The notes under the pieces are model-generated. The model was not told where the DNA came from. It did no database searches and saw only the letters and a program-made list of their open reading frames with translations. A DNA stretch of 64,000 nucleotides from JAADJA01 sp963840975 (GTDB lineage Bacteria; Bacteroidota; Bacteroidia; Bacteroidales; JAADJA01), in contig CAWJBC010000006.1 of NCBI GenBank assembly GCA_963840975.1, forward strand, positions 62,001 to 126,000. The letters are read 5' to 3'. The translations under genes were made by a program, and so were the position numbers. The number at the start of each line of letters is the position of its first letter. Positions within the stretch are counted from its first letter, which is position 1. Of the stretch, positions 26,573-36,234 are shown piece by piece.

Positions 26573-27913
26573 TTGAAAAAGAGAATTATCATATTGGGAG
26601 CTGGGGAAAGCGGAGCAGGTGCGGCAGTATTGGCAACGAAGCATGGATTTGAAGTATTTGTTTCGGATGCCGGAAAAATAAAGGAGAAATTTAAAGACGT
26701 TCTTTTACATCATGAAATTCCATTTGAGGAAGGAAAGCATAGCGGGAATAAAATCCTGAAAGCGGATATGGTTATCAAAAGTCCGGGAATTCCCGATAAG
26801 GCTGAGATGATCGTCCAGCTTAATGCAAATAAAATTCCAGTAATTTCTGAAATTGAGTTTGCGTCCAGGTTTACAAAGGCTAAAAAGATTTGCATCACAG
26901 GCAGTAATGGCAAAACAACCACCACGTTGCTCATTCACCACATCCTGAAAAATGCAGGATTGAACGTTGGTCTTGCAGGAAATGTCGGTCAGAGTTTCGC
27001 CATGCAGGTAGCTGAAAATGATTTTGACTACTATGTGCTGGAGATTAGCAGTTTTCAATTAGACGGAATGTTTGACTTTAAAGCAGATATCGCAATATTG
27101 ACAAACATCACCCCCGATCATCTCGACCGCTACAATTACAACTTCCAGGATTATGTCAATTCAAAGTTCAGGATCATCCAGAATCTGAGTAAACATGAGG
27201 CATTCATTTATTGCGCCGATGATCCGGTAATCATGAAGGAATTTGAGAAAAGAAAAATTGAACCCGAAAAGTATCCTTTCACTATCAAACAGAAAATAAA
27301 AGAACAGGGCGCTTATCAGGATGGAAATAACATGTACATCAACTTAAAAACTAATATACTACAAATGACATTAGACAATTTAGCATTACAGGGAAAACAC
27401 AACATTTACAATTCGATGGCAGCAGGTATTGCAGCCCGGATCCTGGACATCAGGAAGGACAAGATCAAAGAAAGTCTTTCCGATTTTCAAAATGTTGAGC
27501 ACCGGTTGGAGTTCGTTGCACGAATTCACGGCATTGATTTCATTAACGATTCCAAAGCGACAAATGTGAACTCCGCATGGTACGCTTTAGAAAGCGCCAG
27601 CAATCCCGTGATCTGGATTGCCGGAGGAATTGATAAAGGAAACGATTACAAATTGTTAAAAGAACTCGTTTCCAAAAAAGTCAAAGCCATCATTTGCCTT
27701 GGCAAAGACAACACCAAATTGATGAAAGCATTCAAAGGTGTGGTTGAAATAATTGTTGAAACCACTTCGATGGACGAAGCGGTGAAATATGCCAGTTCGC
27801 TGGGCAAAAAAGACGATACCGTATTATTGTCTCCTGCCTGCGCAAGTTTCGATCTCTTCGAGAATTTCGAAGAAAGAGGAAAGATGTTTAAGGCGGCTGT
27901 CGGAAAATTGTAA
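26573..27913 (+). CDS. murD: UDP-MurNAc-L-alanine:D-glutamate ligase
   Basis: The 446-residue Mur ligase shows IILGAGESGAGAAVLA at the N-terminus, ITGSNGKTTTTLLIHH (P-loop), LEISSFQLD, LTNITPDHLDRY, NVEHRLEFV, NDSKATNVNSAW and the C-terminal LSPACASFDLFENFEERG. It adds D-glutamate to the stem. The start is TTG 26573; the ATG at 26566 is in another frame. The gap to mraY is 6 bases. Confidence 0.97.
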   Translation: MKKRIIILGAGESGAGAAVLATKHGFEVFVSDAGKIKEKFKDVLLHHEIPFEEGKHSGNKILKADMVIKSPGIPDKAEMIVQLNANKIPVISEIEFASRFTKAKKICITGSNGKTTTTLLIHHILKNAGLNVGLAGNVGQSFAMQVAENDFDYYVLEISSFQLDGMFDFKADIAILTNITPDHLDRYNYNFQDYVNSKFRIIQNLSKHEAFIYCADDPVIMKEFEKRKIEPEKYPFTIKQKIKEQGAYQDGNNMYINLKTNILQMTLDNLALQGKHNIYNSMAAGIAARILDIRKDKIKESLSDFQNVEHRLEFVARIHGIDFINDSKATNVNSAWYALESASNPVIWIAGGIDKGNDYKLLKELVSKKVKAIICLGKDNTKLMKAFKGVVEIIVETTSMDEAVKYASSLGKKDDTVLLSPACASFDLFENFEERGKMFKAAVGKL

Positions 27914-27983
27914 TCTGTCCCGGCTTTAGTTACCCTTTTATCCCTGAAACTAACACGGGTTAAATTGTCATCGAAAAAACACT

Positions 27984-29180
27984 ATGAAACTCTACAATAA
28001 ATTAATTCAGAAATTTCAGCTCCTCCAGAACAACACGAAGGGCGACAGGATCATCTGGCTGGTTGTGATCATCCTTTCCGTATTCTCCATTCTTGCGGTT
28101 TACAGCTCAACCGGAACACTTGCGTACAAAAACAAGGGAGGAAACACGGAATACTATATGCTTAAACACCTGATTATCGTATTGTTTGGATTCTTTTTAA
28201 TGTACCTTGCTCATCTTGTTAATTATGTCTATTTTTCAAAAATCTTCAAGATAGCCCTCTATATTGCTATTCCCTTGCTGCTTTTAACCCTGATAGTCGG
28301 GGTGAACCTGAACGAAGCCAAAAGGGTATTACCCCTTCCCTTCGGGCTGACCTTTCAAACTTCCGACCTCGCTAAACTCACCCTGATCATGTACCTCGCA
28401 AGGGAACTAACCAAGAAACAGGAAATAATTAAAGATTTCAAATCAGCTTTCATTCCTATCATCATTCCCGTATTGATCGTTTGCGTACTTATATTGCCCG
28501 CAAACTTTTCAACTGCTGCCATATTATTTTCAACCAGCCTGGTTTTGATGTTCATCGGCCGGGTAAACATGAAACATATCATGGCAATGATAGGGCTTGG
28601 CATTATAGCTATGGTGTTTATTCTGATAATGGTAAAGATCAGTCCGGCAACTATGCACAAAGTCTTCCCGCGTGCCGAAACATGGTTGAGCCGGATAGAG
28701 AATTTTGGAGAAAGTGAATCAGAGGATGATTACCAGGTGGAGCAGGCAAAAATCGCTATAGCCGGTGGTGGATTTTTCGGGAAGCTGCCCGGAAACAGTG
28801 AGCAGCGCAACTTTTTACCTCACCCCTATTCCGACTTTATTTATGCTATCATTATCGAAGAATACGGGTTTATTGGCGGGGCGCTCGTGCTGGTTCTTTA
28901 TCTCATATTGCTTTTCAGAGCAATAAAGATAGTCTCAAAAATTCCGAAAAACTTTGGCGCCTTTCTTACAATCGGGGTATCGTTCAGCCTGGTATTCCAG
29001 GCGATGATCAACATGGGAGTGGCAGTGCATTTACTGCCTGTAACCGGTCAGACATTACCTTTTGTCAGCATGGGAGGAACATCAATATGGTTCACGAGTA
29101 TTTCGATCGGAATTATTTTAAGCGTTAGCAAGGAAGTAGAAAAACAAACTCAGGATGAAGCAATCGGACAACCGGCATAA
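27984..29180 (+). CDS. ftsW: Septal peptidoglycan glycosyltransferase FtsW (SEDS family)
   Basis: The 398-residue SEDS protein has about 10 membrane helices. Visible family features: AVYSSTGTLA near the N-terminus, RVLPLPFGLTFQTSDLAKL, the extracellular loop VEQAKIAIAGGGFFGKLPGNSEQRNFLPHPYSDFIYAIIIEEYG (with the ExxxxxxAI-type segment), and LPVTGQTLPFVSMGGTS. It polymerises lipid II with FtsI at the septum. It overlaps the start of murG by 26 bases. Confidence 0.96.
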   Translation: MKLYNKLIQKFQLLQNNTKGDRIIWLVVIILSVFSILAVYSSTGTLAYKNKGGNTEYYMLKHLIIVLFGFFLMYLAHLVNYVYFSKIFKIALYIAIPLLLLTLIVGVNLNEAKRVLPLPFGLTFQTSDLAKLTLIMYLARELTKKQEIIKDFKSAFIPIIIPVLIVCVLILPANFSTAAILFSTSLVLMFIGRVNMKHIMAMIGLGIIAMVFILIMVKISPATMHKVFPRAETWLSRIENFGESESEDDYQVEQAKIAIAGGGFFGKLPGNSEQRNFLPHPYSDFIYAIIIEEYGFIGGALVLVLYLILLFRAIKIVSKIPKNFGAFLTIGVSFSLVFQAMINMGVAVHLLPVTGQTLPFVSMGGTSIWFTSISIGIILSVSKEVEKQTQDEAIGQPA

Positions 29181-30295
29181 GCTGAGCGTGATCATCAGCG
29201 GTGGAGGCACAGGAGGACATATTTTTCCGGCTGTTGCTATTGCCAATGCTTTGAAAAAGAGAGTGCCCGATGTAAATATCCTTTTCATCGGAGCCAAAGG
29301 CAAGAATGGAAATGGAGAAAGTTCCAGCTGCCGGTTATCCCATCGAAGGGCTTTGGATCAGTGGTTTGCAAAGAAAGTTAACATTGAAAAACCTGATGCT
29401 TCCTTTCAAAATTATTTCCAGCTTGTTGAAGGTTAGGGGTATCATACGGAAATTTAAACCGGATGTTGTAATTGGAGTTGGCGGCTACGCAAGCGGTCCG
29501 ACTTTAAGGGTTGCCTCCGGTGCCGGAATACCCGCATTGATCCAGGAACAAAATTCCTTTCCCGGTATCACCAATAAACTTCTGGCAAAAAAGGTAAATA
29601 AAATCTGCGTGGCTTATGAAGGAATGGAAAAGTATTTTCCAAAAGAGAAAATAGTTGTTACCGGCAATCCCATCCGAAAGGAAATGATCGAAATCAAGGG
29701 CAAAGAAAAAGCAGCGGCAAAATTTTTTGACCTGACAACTGAAAAACCTGTCGTCCTTGTTGTTGGTGGTAGCCAGGGAGCTTTATCCATCAATAAGAGC
29801 ATCCATAACCATCTGGATCAATTTGTCGAAAACGGGATACAACTTATCTGGCAAACCGGAAATTACTACTTTGAAACTGCTTCTGTAGCTACAAAAGATT
29901 TACAGCAAAAAGGGATCAGGGTGGTGACTTTTATTGACAGGATGGATTTTGCCTATTCACTAGCAGATGTGATAATATCTCGGGCAGGTGCAATTGCCAT
30001 TTCTGAAATATGTGCGATCGGGAAACCCACCGTTTTTGTACCGTTACCCTCAGCGGCTGAGGATCATCAAACAAAAAATGCCACAGCGCTTGTAGATAAA
30101 AATGCTGCAATTCTTATAAAGGATGATGAAGCAGATAAGGAACTGGTAATTACAACCATAAATCTTTTAAAGGATAAAGTGAAACAAAAGGAATTCTCAA
30201 ATAACCTGGCGAAGCTTGCAAAATTAAATGCCGACGAGACAATTACGGATGAAATCCTGGCTTTGGTCAATCAGAAATCAATATTAAAAAATTGA
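29155..30295 (+). CDS. murG: UDP-GlcNAc:lipid I N-acetylglucosaminyltransferase MurG, interrupted by a +1 frameshift
   Basis: The first frame (ATG 29155) gives the MurG N-terminus with GGGTGGHIFPAVAIANAL and FIGAKG. At 29300-29306 the coding continues in the +1 frame as MEMEKVPAAGYPIEGLWISG, followed by the rest of MurG: VIGVGGYASGP, LIQEQNSFPGITNKLL, VVGGSQGALSIN, IDRMDFAYSLADVIISRAGA, PLPSAAEDHQTKNA. Together they make a normal MurG of about 379 residues. One surplus A in AAGAATGG explains the break. MurG is essential for lipid II synthesis and no second copy is in the window, so a sequencing insertion is the likeliest cause. It overlaps ftsW at the start and murC at the end by 4 bases. Confidence 0.93.
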
Positions 30296-31656
30296 ATTTT
30301 AAGAACTTAAATAGCATCTATTTTCTTGGTATAGGCGGCATAGGAATGAGCGCCCTTGCAAGGTATTTCTCAGGCAGGGGAATCAGTGTGAGTGGTTATG
30401 ATAAAACCCCTACAGCACTTACCGACCAATTGATTTCGGAAGGCATCGAAATTCATTTTGAAGATGATGTAACCAAAATACCTTCAGGCATTGACCTTGT
30501 AATTTATACACCTGCCGTTCCGAAAGATTTGACGGAGTATCAATATTTGATGAAGTCGGGGATACCCGTCAAAAAAAGAGCTGAGATTTTAGGTGAACTG
30601 ACCTGTGATAAAAAAACGATTGCAGTTGCTGGCACCCATGGAAAAACCACCGTTTCGGCGCTGATCGCACATTTACTGACACATTCCGGAATTGGCTGTA
30701 ATGCCTTTATGGGCGGCATTTCCAAAAACTATCATACCAATTTACTAACTTCTGAAAAATCGGAATGGATGGTGGTGGAAGCCGATGAATATGATAAATC
30801 GTTTTTGCAGCTTCACCCCGATATAGGTATCATTACTTCAACCGATGCGGATCATCTCGATATTTACGGCAATCTCGAAAGCCTGAAAATCACCTTCTGG
30901 CAATATGCCTCCAACATTAAAAAAAATGGTGTTCTGATACTGAAGGAAGGTGTAGATTTGAATCTGGAAGATTTGAAAGACAAAAGAATACTAAAATATT
31001 CCAAATCAATCCCTTCAGATTTTTTTGCAAAAAACATCCGGATCGAAAATGAAAAATATGTTTTTGATTTTATTACCCCAGATAACGATTTGACTGAAAT
31101 AATTTCCGGGTTACCCGGCGAGATCAATATTGAAAACGCAGTCGCAGCTATGACAGCAGCCCGGCTTGCTGGAATTACAGATCAGGATTTGAAAGCAGGG
31201 CTATCAACATTTGAAGGAATGGAACGGCGGTTCGACATACAGGTAAATACCGGCAAGGTGGTTTATATTGACGACTATGCCCACCATCCGAATGAAATCA
31301 CTGCAACCGTTACCTCAGTCACCAAAATGTATCCCGGAAAAAAAATCACCGGCATTTTCCAGCCTCATCTTTATTCAAGAACACGCGATTTTGCAGATGA
31401 ATTTGCCCGTAGCCTCGAATTGCTGGATGAAATCATTCTGTTGCCGGTTTACCCGGCACGCGAGCAGCCCATTGAAGGCATCAATTCACAAATGCTTCTC
31501 GACCGTATTCAAAAAAAAGAGAAGATGATCTGCACAAAAGAAAACCTGGTTTCTGTAATTGCAGGAAAAGAGATTGAGGTACTGATGACAATTGGAGCCG
31601 GAGACATTGATCAACTCGTGAATCCACTAAAAAAACTCTTATTAAATAACAGATGA
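30292..31656 (+). CDS. murC: UDP-MurNAc:L-alanine ligase
   Basis: The 454-residue Mur ligase shows YFLGIGGIGMSALARYF at the N-terminus, VAGTHGKTTVSALIAH (P-loop), VEADEYDKSFL, TSTDADHLDIYG, GMERRFDIQ, DDYAHHPNEI and FQPHLYSRTRDF. It adds the first amino acid of the stem. The start is TTG 30292 overlapping the murG stop by 4 bases (TTGA); no ATG precedes the conserved N-terminus. Confidence 0.97.
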   Translation: MNFKNLNSIYFLGIGGIGMSALARYFSGRGISVSGYDKTPTALTDQLISEGIEIHFEDDVTKIPSGIDLVIYTPAVPKDLTEYQYLMKSGIPVKKRAEILGELTCDKKTIAVAGTHGKTTVSALIAHLLTHSGIGCNAFMGGISKNYHTNLLTSEKSEWMVVEADEYDKSFLQLHPDIGIITSTDADHLDIYGNLESLKITFWQYASNIKKNGVLILKEGVDLNLEDLKDKRILKYSKSIPSDFFAKNIRIENEKYVFDFITPDNDLTEIISGLPGEINIENAVAAMTAARLAGITDQDLKAGLSTFEGMERRFDIQVNTGKVVYIDDYAHHPNEITATVTSVTKMYPGKKITGIFQPHLYSRTRDFADEFARSLELLDEIILLPVYPAREQPIEGINSQMLLDRIQKKEKMICTKENLVSVIAGKEIEVLMTIGAGDIDQLVNPLKKLLLNNR

Positions 31657-32429
31657 TCATGAAAGCAAAGAAAATCCTGAAAATAGCGCTCTGGTTTGTC
31701 ATCCTGACAGGAATAATGGTTCTTGTCGGTTTCATCAATGTTGAGCAAAAAAAAACAACCTGTAAGGATATCGAGATCACCATTGACTATCACGATGGAG
31801 AGCCGCTCATTACTCCCGAAAATATTAAGAAACGTTTACGACCCGATACCCTGATTGGTAAAAAGCTAAGCGACATTGACCTGGTAAAAATTGAAAAGAA
31901 AATCAATTCGATTCCGCTTCTGTCCAAAGCTGATGCCTATACAACCATTACCGGCAACCTTAGCATTCATGCAAGTCAGTGCAAGCCGATCGTAAGGGTT
32001 TACAACTCTTCAGGTCTAAGCTATTATTTCGACCAAAACGGAGATGTCATTCCTGTTAGCCAGGGATATCCTTCGAGGGTGCTGGTGGCAAGCGGAAACA
32101 TCAGGTTGACCTATTCGGATACGCTGAATGTTAAGGATATGAAGGAAAATACATTATTGAACGACCTCTTCAAATTATCTGAATTTATTCATAACGATCG
32201 TTTTCTGGAAGCTCAGATTGACCAAATTTTCGTGAATAAGGATAAGGAATTTGAATTGGTGCCAAAAGTGGGCAAGCACCTGATCATTTTAGGTAATATT
32301 GATAACCTTGAAAATAAGATTGAAAGATTGATGAAGTTTTATGAAGAAGGATTGAATAAAGTGGGTTGGAATAACTACAGTCGGATCAATTTGAAATTTG
32401 ATAATCAGGTGGTTTGCACAAAAAGATAA
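31653..32429 (+). CDS. ftsQ: Cell division protein FtsQ/DivIB
   Basis: The 258-residue protein has a short basic N-terminus, one membrane helix (about 9-28, IALWFVILTGIMVLVGFI), a POTRA-type periplasmic domain (about 40-110: DIEITIDYHDGEPLITPENI) and the beta-domain (about 110-250). The sequence is weakly conserved between phyla; position between murC and ftsA supports the call. ATG 31653 overlaps the murC stop (ATGA); a second ATG two codons later is possible. Confidence 0.92.
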   Translation: MIMKAKKILKIALWFVILTGIMVLVGFINVEQKKTTCKDIEITIDYHDGEPLITPENIKKRLRPDTLIGKKLSDIDLVKIEKKINSIPLLSKADAYTTITGNLSIHASQCKPIVRVYNSSGLSYYFDQNGDVIPVSQGYPSRVLVASGNIRLTYSDTLNVKDMKENTLLNDLFKLSEFIHNDRFLEAQIDQIFVNKDKEFELVPKVGKHLIILGNIDNLENKIERLMKFYEEGLNKVGWNNYSRINLKFDNQVVCTKR

Positions 32430-32490
32430 AGATAAATGATTGAATCGTTTAAAATTATTCACAATCTGTACACAAAAAGGTTAATAACAA

Positions 32491-32525
32491 TTTGGATAGC
32501 AGGATACTCAATAGGGATACCTTTG
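32491..32525 (+). promoter_or_regulatory. Predicted internal promoter for ftsA-ftsZ
   Basis: TTTG at 32491-32494 and TACCTTTG at 32518-32525 match the Bacteroidota -33/-7 pattern with a 23-base spacer. The predicted start site is about 30 bases before the ftsA ATG at 32563. It could uncouple ftsA-ftsZ from the long upstream cluster. Confidence 0.55.
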
Positions 32526-32562
32526 ATAATTTTGGCGATTGTTAAACTATAATTGGAATTGT

Positions 32563-33858
32563 ATGAAATCTTCAGAAATTGTAGTCGGTTTAGACATCGG
32601 AACAACCAAAATAGCGGCCATTGCAGGCAGGATGAACGAACACGGGAAGATAGAAATCCTGGGTCATGGGCGCACTGAATCTATTGGTGTAAAACGCGGA
32701 GTGGTATCCAACATTGAAAATACAGTGGATTCTATTTGCAAAGCTGTTGAAGAAGCCTCCCAGAAAGCCGGCATCAATATCAAATATGTCAATGTCGGGA
32801 TAGCCGGGCAACACATCAAAAGTCTTCAGCACAGGGGTGGCATTATTCGCGAAAATTATGATGATGAAGTCAGCAAGGAAGATGTTGAAGTTCTGCTCAA
32901 TAACATGTACAACCTGAACATGAGCCCCGGCGAAGAGATCATTGACGTTATTCCACAGGAATATATTATTGACAATGAGCAGGGAATCAAGCAACCGGTC
33001 GGAATGTTAGGCAACAGTCTGGAGGCGAATTTCCATATCATCATCGGGCAAACCACGGCAGCGAAAAATATTTTCAAATGCGTAACCAAAGCCGAACTGG
33101 AAGTGGTTGATCTGATCCTTGAACCAATTGCATCGGCAGAAGCTGTGCTGAGCGAGGAAGAAAAAGAAGCCGGAGTGGTTTTGGTTGACATCGGTGGGGG
33201 CACTACCGACATTGCTATTTTTCAGGAAAACATCATCCGCCACACAGCGGTCATACCTTTTGGAGGAGATGTCCTCACCGAAGATGTCAAAGAAGGTTGT
33301 TCCATCATCCGCAAACATGCCGAAGAGTTAAAAGTAAAATTTGGTTCCGCACTCGCCAGCGAAAACAGGGATGATGAAATTGTCGCCATCCCCGGATTGC
33401 GTGGAAGGGCGCCAAAAGAGATCAGTCTGAAAAACCTTGCCAGCATCATTCAGGCCCGTATGGAAGAAATCATCGAGCACGTTTATTACGAGATAAAAAA
33501 TTCAGGATATGAAAAGAAACTGATCGCTGGTATTGTGTTAACCGGCGGAGGCGCTCTGCTGAAACACCTGCCCCAGCTTACCGAATATATCACCGGAATG
33601 GATACCCGTATTGGTTACCCCAATGAGCATTTAGCCGACAATGTTTCTGACGAGCTTGCCAGCCCGATGTACGCAACAGGAATAGGATTGGTAATTGAAG
33701 GGATGAGGAGGTATCGCAAAGAAAATGAAATATCGAAAGGCAAGAACAAAAGCAGGGAGGTTGAAACAGATCAGACCGAAGAACAGGCAACACCCGCACG
33801 AACATTTAATTTCCTGAAAAAAATACAGGAATTTTTTGAAAAAGAAGACATTCAGTAA
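32563..33858 (+). CDS. ftsA: Cell division protein FtsA
   Basis: The 431-residue actin-fold ATPase shows VGLDIGTTKIAAI (phosphate 1), GVVLVDIGGGTTDIAIF (phosphate 2) and GIVLTGGGALLKHL (adenosine). The C-terminal FNFLKKIQEFFEKE is an amphipathic helix fit to tether FtsZ filaments to the membrane. The start is set at ATG 32563 (MKSSEIVVGL); an upstream TTG at 32539 would add eight poorly matching residues. The gap to ftsQ is 133 bases and contains a predicted promoter. Confidence 0.96.
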   Translation: MKSSEIVVGLDIGTTKIAAIAGRMNEHGKIEILGHGRTESIGVKRGVVSNIENTVDSICKAVEEASQKAGINIKYVNVGIAGQHIKSLQHRGGIIRENYDDEVSKEDVEVLLNNMYNLNMSPGEEIIDVIPQEYIIDNEQGIKQPVGMLGNSLEANFHIIIGQTTAAKNIFKCVTKAELEVVDLILEPIASAEAVLSEEEKEAGVVLVDIGGGTTDIAIFQENIIRHTAVIPFGGDVLTEDVKEGCSIIRKHAEELKVKFGSALASENRDDEIVAIPGLRGRAPKEISLKNLASIIQARMEEIIEHVYYEIKNSGYEKKLIAGIVLTGGGALLKHLPQLTEYITGMDTRIGYPNEHLADNVSDELASPMYATGIGLVIEGMRRYRKENEISKGKNKSREVETDQTEEQATPARTFNFLKKIQEFFEKEDIQ

Positions 33859-34006
33859 AAGATAAAAAAATAATCTCTTAACCGGGAAGTAATACGTGGC
33901 TGTTTGGTACTAAGAACAAAGATTTAATTAACATTCATTTTGTTGAAAAAAAACAATAACCATATAAAATGCTCGGTGATAAGTTAATAATTTTAAAAGC
34001 TTAAAA

Positions 34007-35575
34007 ATGGATCAAATGCTAAAATTCGATTCACCTAAAAATCAATCCTCTATCATCAAAGTATTAGGTGTAGGTGGAGGAGGAAGCAACGCTGTTTCTC
34101 ACATGTACAACCAGGGAATCCAGGGTGTTGACTTTTTTATTTGCAATACCGATGCACAGGCTATGGAAGCCAGTCCGGTCCCCTCTAAAATCCAGCTTGG
34201 CTCCAAAGGTCTCGGTGCAGGTTCATTGCCTGCAGTCGGGAAAGATTCAGCCATCGAAAATATCGAGGACATTAAACAGATACTCGAAAAAAATACCAAA
34301 ATGCTGTTTATTACAGCAGGAATGGGCGGCGGTACAGGAACCGGCGCTGCACCTGTAATAGCGCAAACAGCACGGGAACTGGGTATCCTCACAGTTGGAA
34401 TTGTTACCATTCCTTTTTTGTTCGAGGGTCGCAAACGGAAACTGCAAGCCGATGCCGGTATTGAGGAGCTCAGGAAAAATGTAGATACACTTTTGGTCAT
34501 TTCCAACGACAAACTCAGGGAAGTTCATGGTGACCTTAAACTATCGGAAGCTTTCCAAAAAGCCGATAACATACTTACCATTGCCGCCAAAGGTATAGCT
34601 GAGATAATAACCGTCACAGGATACATCAATGTTGACTTTGAAGATGTTAAAACCGTGATGAAAAACAGCGGTACCGCCATCATGGGTTCCGCTACCGCCG
34701 AAGGAGAAAACAGGGCGCTCAAAGCTGTTGAGGAAGCACTATTATCTCCTCTTTTGAACGACAACCGCATCGTCGGAGCTGACAATATTCTTTTATACAT
34801 TTCTTCGGGTGAAGAAGAAGAGATCAGGATGAGCGAAGTAATGGAGATAACTGATTTTATACAGAAAGAAGCCGGACAAAGCGCTGAAATTATCTGGGGC
34901 AACGGAAAAGATACTTCACTTGGCAAAAAAATAAGCGTCACCCTCGTGGCAACAGGTTTTTCTGCTGACAGAGATCCTGCCACGCCCAAAACATCAACCA
35001 ACAAAATTATTCAATTGATGGAGCCTCCGCGTGAAGAGGTAAAGGCAAAGCCAAAAATCACCGAACCGATCACTGAAATAACACTCATTCCCCCTTCAGG
35101 CATCAAAAAGGAAGATCCAAAAGAGAACCCGGAAGCGTTTCACACGGAGATTAAACCGGCATCCCAAAAAGTAGTTGAATTCAATTTTAGCTATCGCAAA
35201 GAAGCCGAAAAAGTGATGGAGGTAAAACCCGCCATTTCTGAACAGAAGCAACCCGAATATCGTCCGGCGCCAATTCCCGTAGTGTCATCTATACAAAAAA
35301 CAGCGGATATTCCCAATGATCTGGAGCAGGAAGAGATCGAAAAAAAATCGCGCGAAAGAATTAATAAGTTAAAAGATTTGAGCATCAAACTCCGTTCGCC
35401 CAATGGACTGGAAGAACTCGAAAAAACCCCCGCTTATGTAAGGCGAAATATCGAATTAAACGAGGTAAAACCCTCTTCCGAGTCCGATCTGCCAAAACTC
35501 AGCCTTGGCGAAAATGCCGACAAGCAAATTGAACTTAAATCCGACAATTCTTTTCTGCACAAAAAAGTTGATTGA
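34007..35575 (+). CDS. ftsZ: Cell division GTPase FtsZ
   Basis: The 522-residue tubulin homologue has KVLGVGGGGSNAVSHM at the N-terminus, the tubulin signature GMGGGTGTGAAPVIA (about 105-119), FEGRKRKLQADAGI and FINVDFEDVKTVM-type sequence. GTPase and polymerisation domains end near residue 330; the long C-terminal region (about 330-522) is charged and probably disordered, with TPAYVRRN and a tail that may be the anchor peptide. It is longer than the Escherichia coli protein (383), as is usual in Bacteroidota. It forms the Z-ring. A 148-base leader separates it from ftsA. Confidence 0.97.
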   Translation: MDQMLKFDSPKNQSSIIKVLGVGGGGSNAVSHMYNQGIQGVDFFICNTDAQAMEASPVPSKIQLGSKGLGAGSLPAVGKDSAIENIEDIKQILEKNTKMLFITAGMGGGTGTGAAPVIAQTARELGILTVGIVTIPFLFEGRKRKLQADAGIEELRKNVDTLLVISNDKLREVHGDLKLSEAFQKADNILTIAAKGIAEIITVTGYINVDFEDVKTVMKNSGTAIMGSATAEGENRALKAVEEALLSPLLNDNRIVGADNILLYISSGEEEEIRMSEVMEITDFIQKEAGQSAEIIWGNGKDTSLGKKISVTLVATGFSADRDPATPKTSTNKIIQLMEPPREEVKAKPKITEPITEITLIPPSGIKKEDPKENPEAFHTEIKPASQKVVEFNFSYRKEAEKVMEVKPAISEQKQPEYRPAPIPVVSSIQKTADIPNDLEQEEIEKKSRERINKLKDLSIKLRSPNGLEELEKTPAYVRRNIELNEVKPSSESDLPKLSLGENADKQIELKSDNSFLHKKVD

Positions 35576-35581
35576 TCCGAT

Positions 35582-36037
35582 ATGAGCCTTGAAAAATCAA
35601 TAAACGACGACATCAAGGCTGCCATGCTCAGCCGCGACAAGCGCAAACTCGAAGCGCTCAGAGCCGTCAAAGCTGCCATTCTCCTTGCCAAAACAGATAA
35701 AGGTTCGGCGGGCGGAGAAATTGAGGAAGACATAGAAATGAAAATCCTCCAAAAGCTGGTAAAGCAGCGTAAAGAATCCGCTGAAATTTATAATCAGCAG
35801 GGAAGAAAAGATTTGGAGGAAGATGAATTGTTCCAGCTTTCAGTCATCAACAAATACCTTCCGGCTCAAATGAGTGAAGAGGAAGCTTCAAAAATCATCA
35901 TCGCCATCATCACCGAAACAGGTGCAGCTTCCATCAAAGACATGGGAAAAGTAATGGGCATGGCGACAAAAAAACTCGCCGGAAAAGCAGACAATAAGCT
36001 CGTTTCGGATTTGGTAAAGAAACTTCTGAACGGATAG
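35582..36037 (+). CDS. GatB/YqeY domain protein
   Basis: The 151-residue helical protein matches the YqeY family: MSLEKSINDDIKAAMLSRDKRKLEALRAVKAAILLAK, then a C-terminal GatB-tail-like half (ISVINKYLPAQMSEEEASKIIIAII ... MGKVMGMATKKLAGKADNKLVSDLVKKLL). Related tails in GatB help recognise tRNA, but the free-standing protein has no settled function. It follows ftsZ by 6 bases, the common Bacteroidota order, and is probably co-transcribed. Confidence 0.93.
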   Translation: MSLEKSINDDIKAAMLSRDKRKLEALRAVKAAILLAKTDKGSAGGEIEEDIEMKILQKLVKQRKESAEIYNQQGRKDLEEDELFQLSVINKYLPAQMSEEEASKIIIAIITETGAASIKDMGKVMGMATKKLAGKADNKLVSDLVKKLLNG

Positions 36038-36234
36038 ATCAAAAATCCAACCTCTCAAAAACGATCATCTACCTTTTTACTTGTTGCTGGTTACTCGTTG
36101 CTTGTTGCTGGTTTATCCGGGACAAGTGCTGCCTGCCTGCATGGCGAAACTTGAATTTACTTTAGGCTGAGGCTAAGATTTAGAAGCGATACGGTCACAG
36201 ACTACGCCGAACGGGGGGGGGAATTTAGAGTGTG
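36038..36234. other. Non-coding stretch at the edge of the accessory island
   Basis: No gene is seen. It holds short direct repeats of the type CTTGTTGCTGGTT (two copies around 36080-36113), a run of nine G at 36213-36221, and a GGTCACAGACT element near 36191-36203, next to the cassette boundary at 36228. Confidence 0.5.

Noticed and set aside
29306..30295. Independent start of MurG at ATG 29306
   Set aside because: That product would lack the glycine-rich GGGTGGH loop needed for catalysis, and the preceding frame encodes exactly that part.
33859..34006. Strong separate promoter directly before ftsZ
   Set aside because: No TAnnTTTG with a suitable -33 box was found in the 148-base gap; only AT-rich sequence is seen.
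36038..36234. tRNA or small RNA gene in the gap after yqeY
   Set aside because: No cloverleaf or known RNA fold could be recognised; the content is short direct repeats and a G-run.
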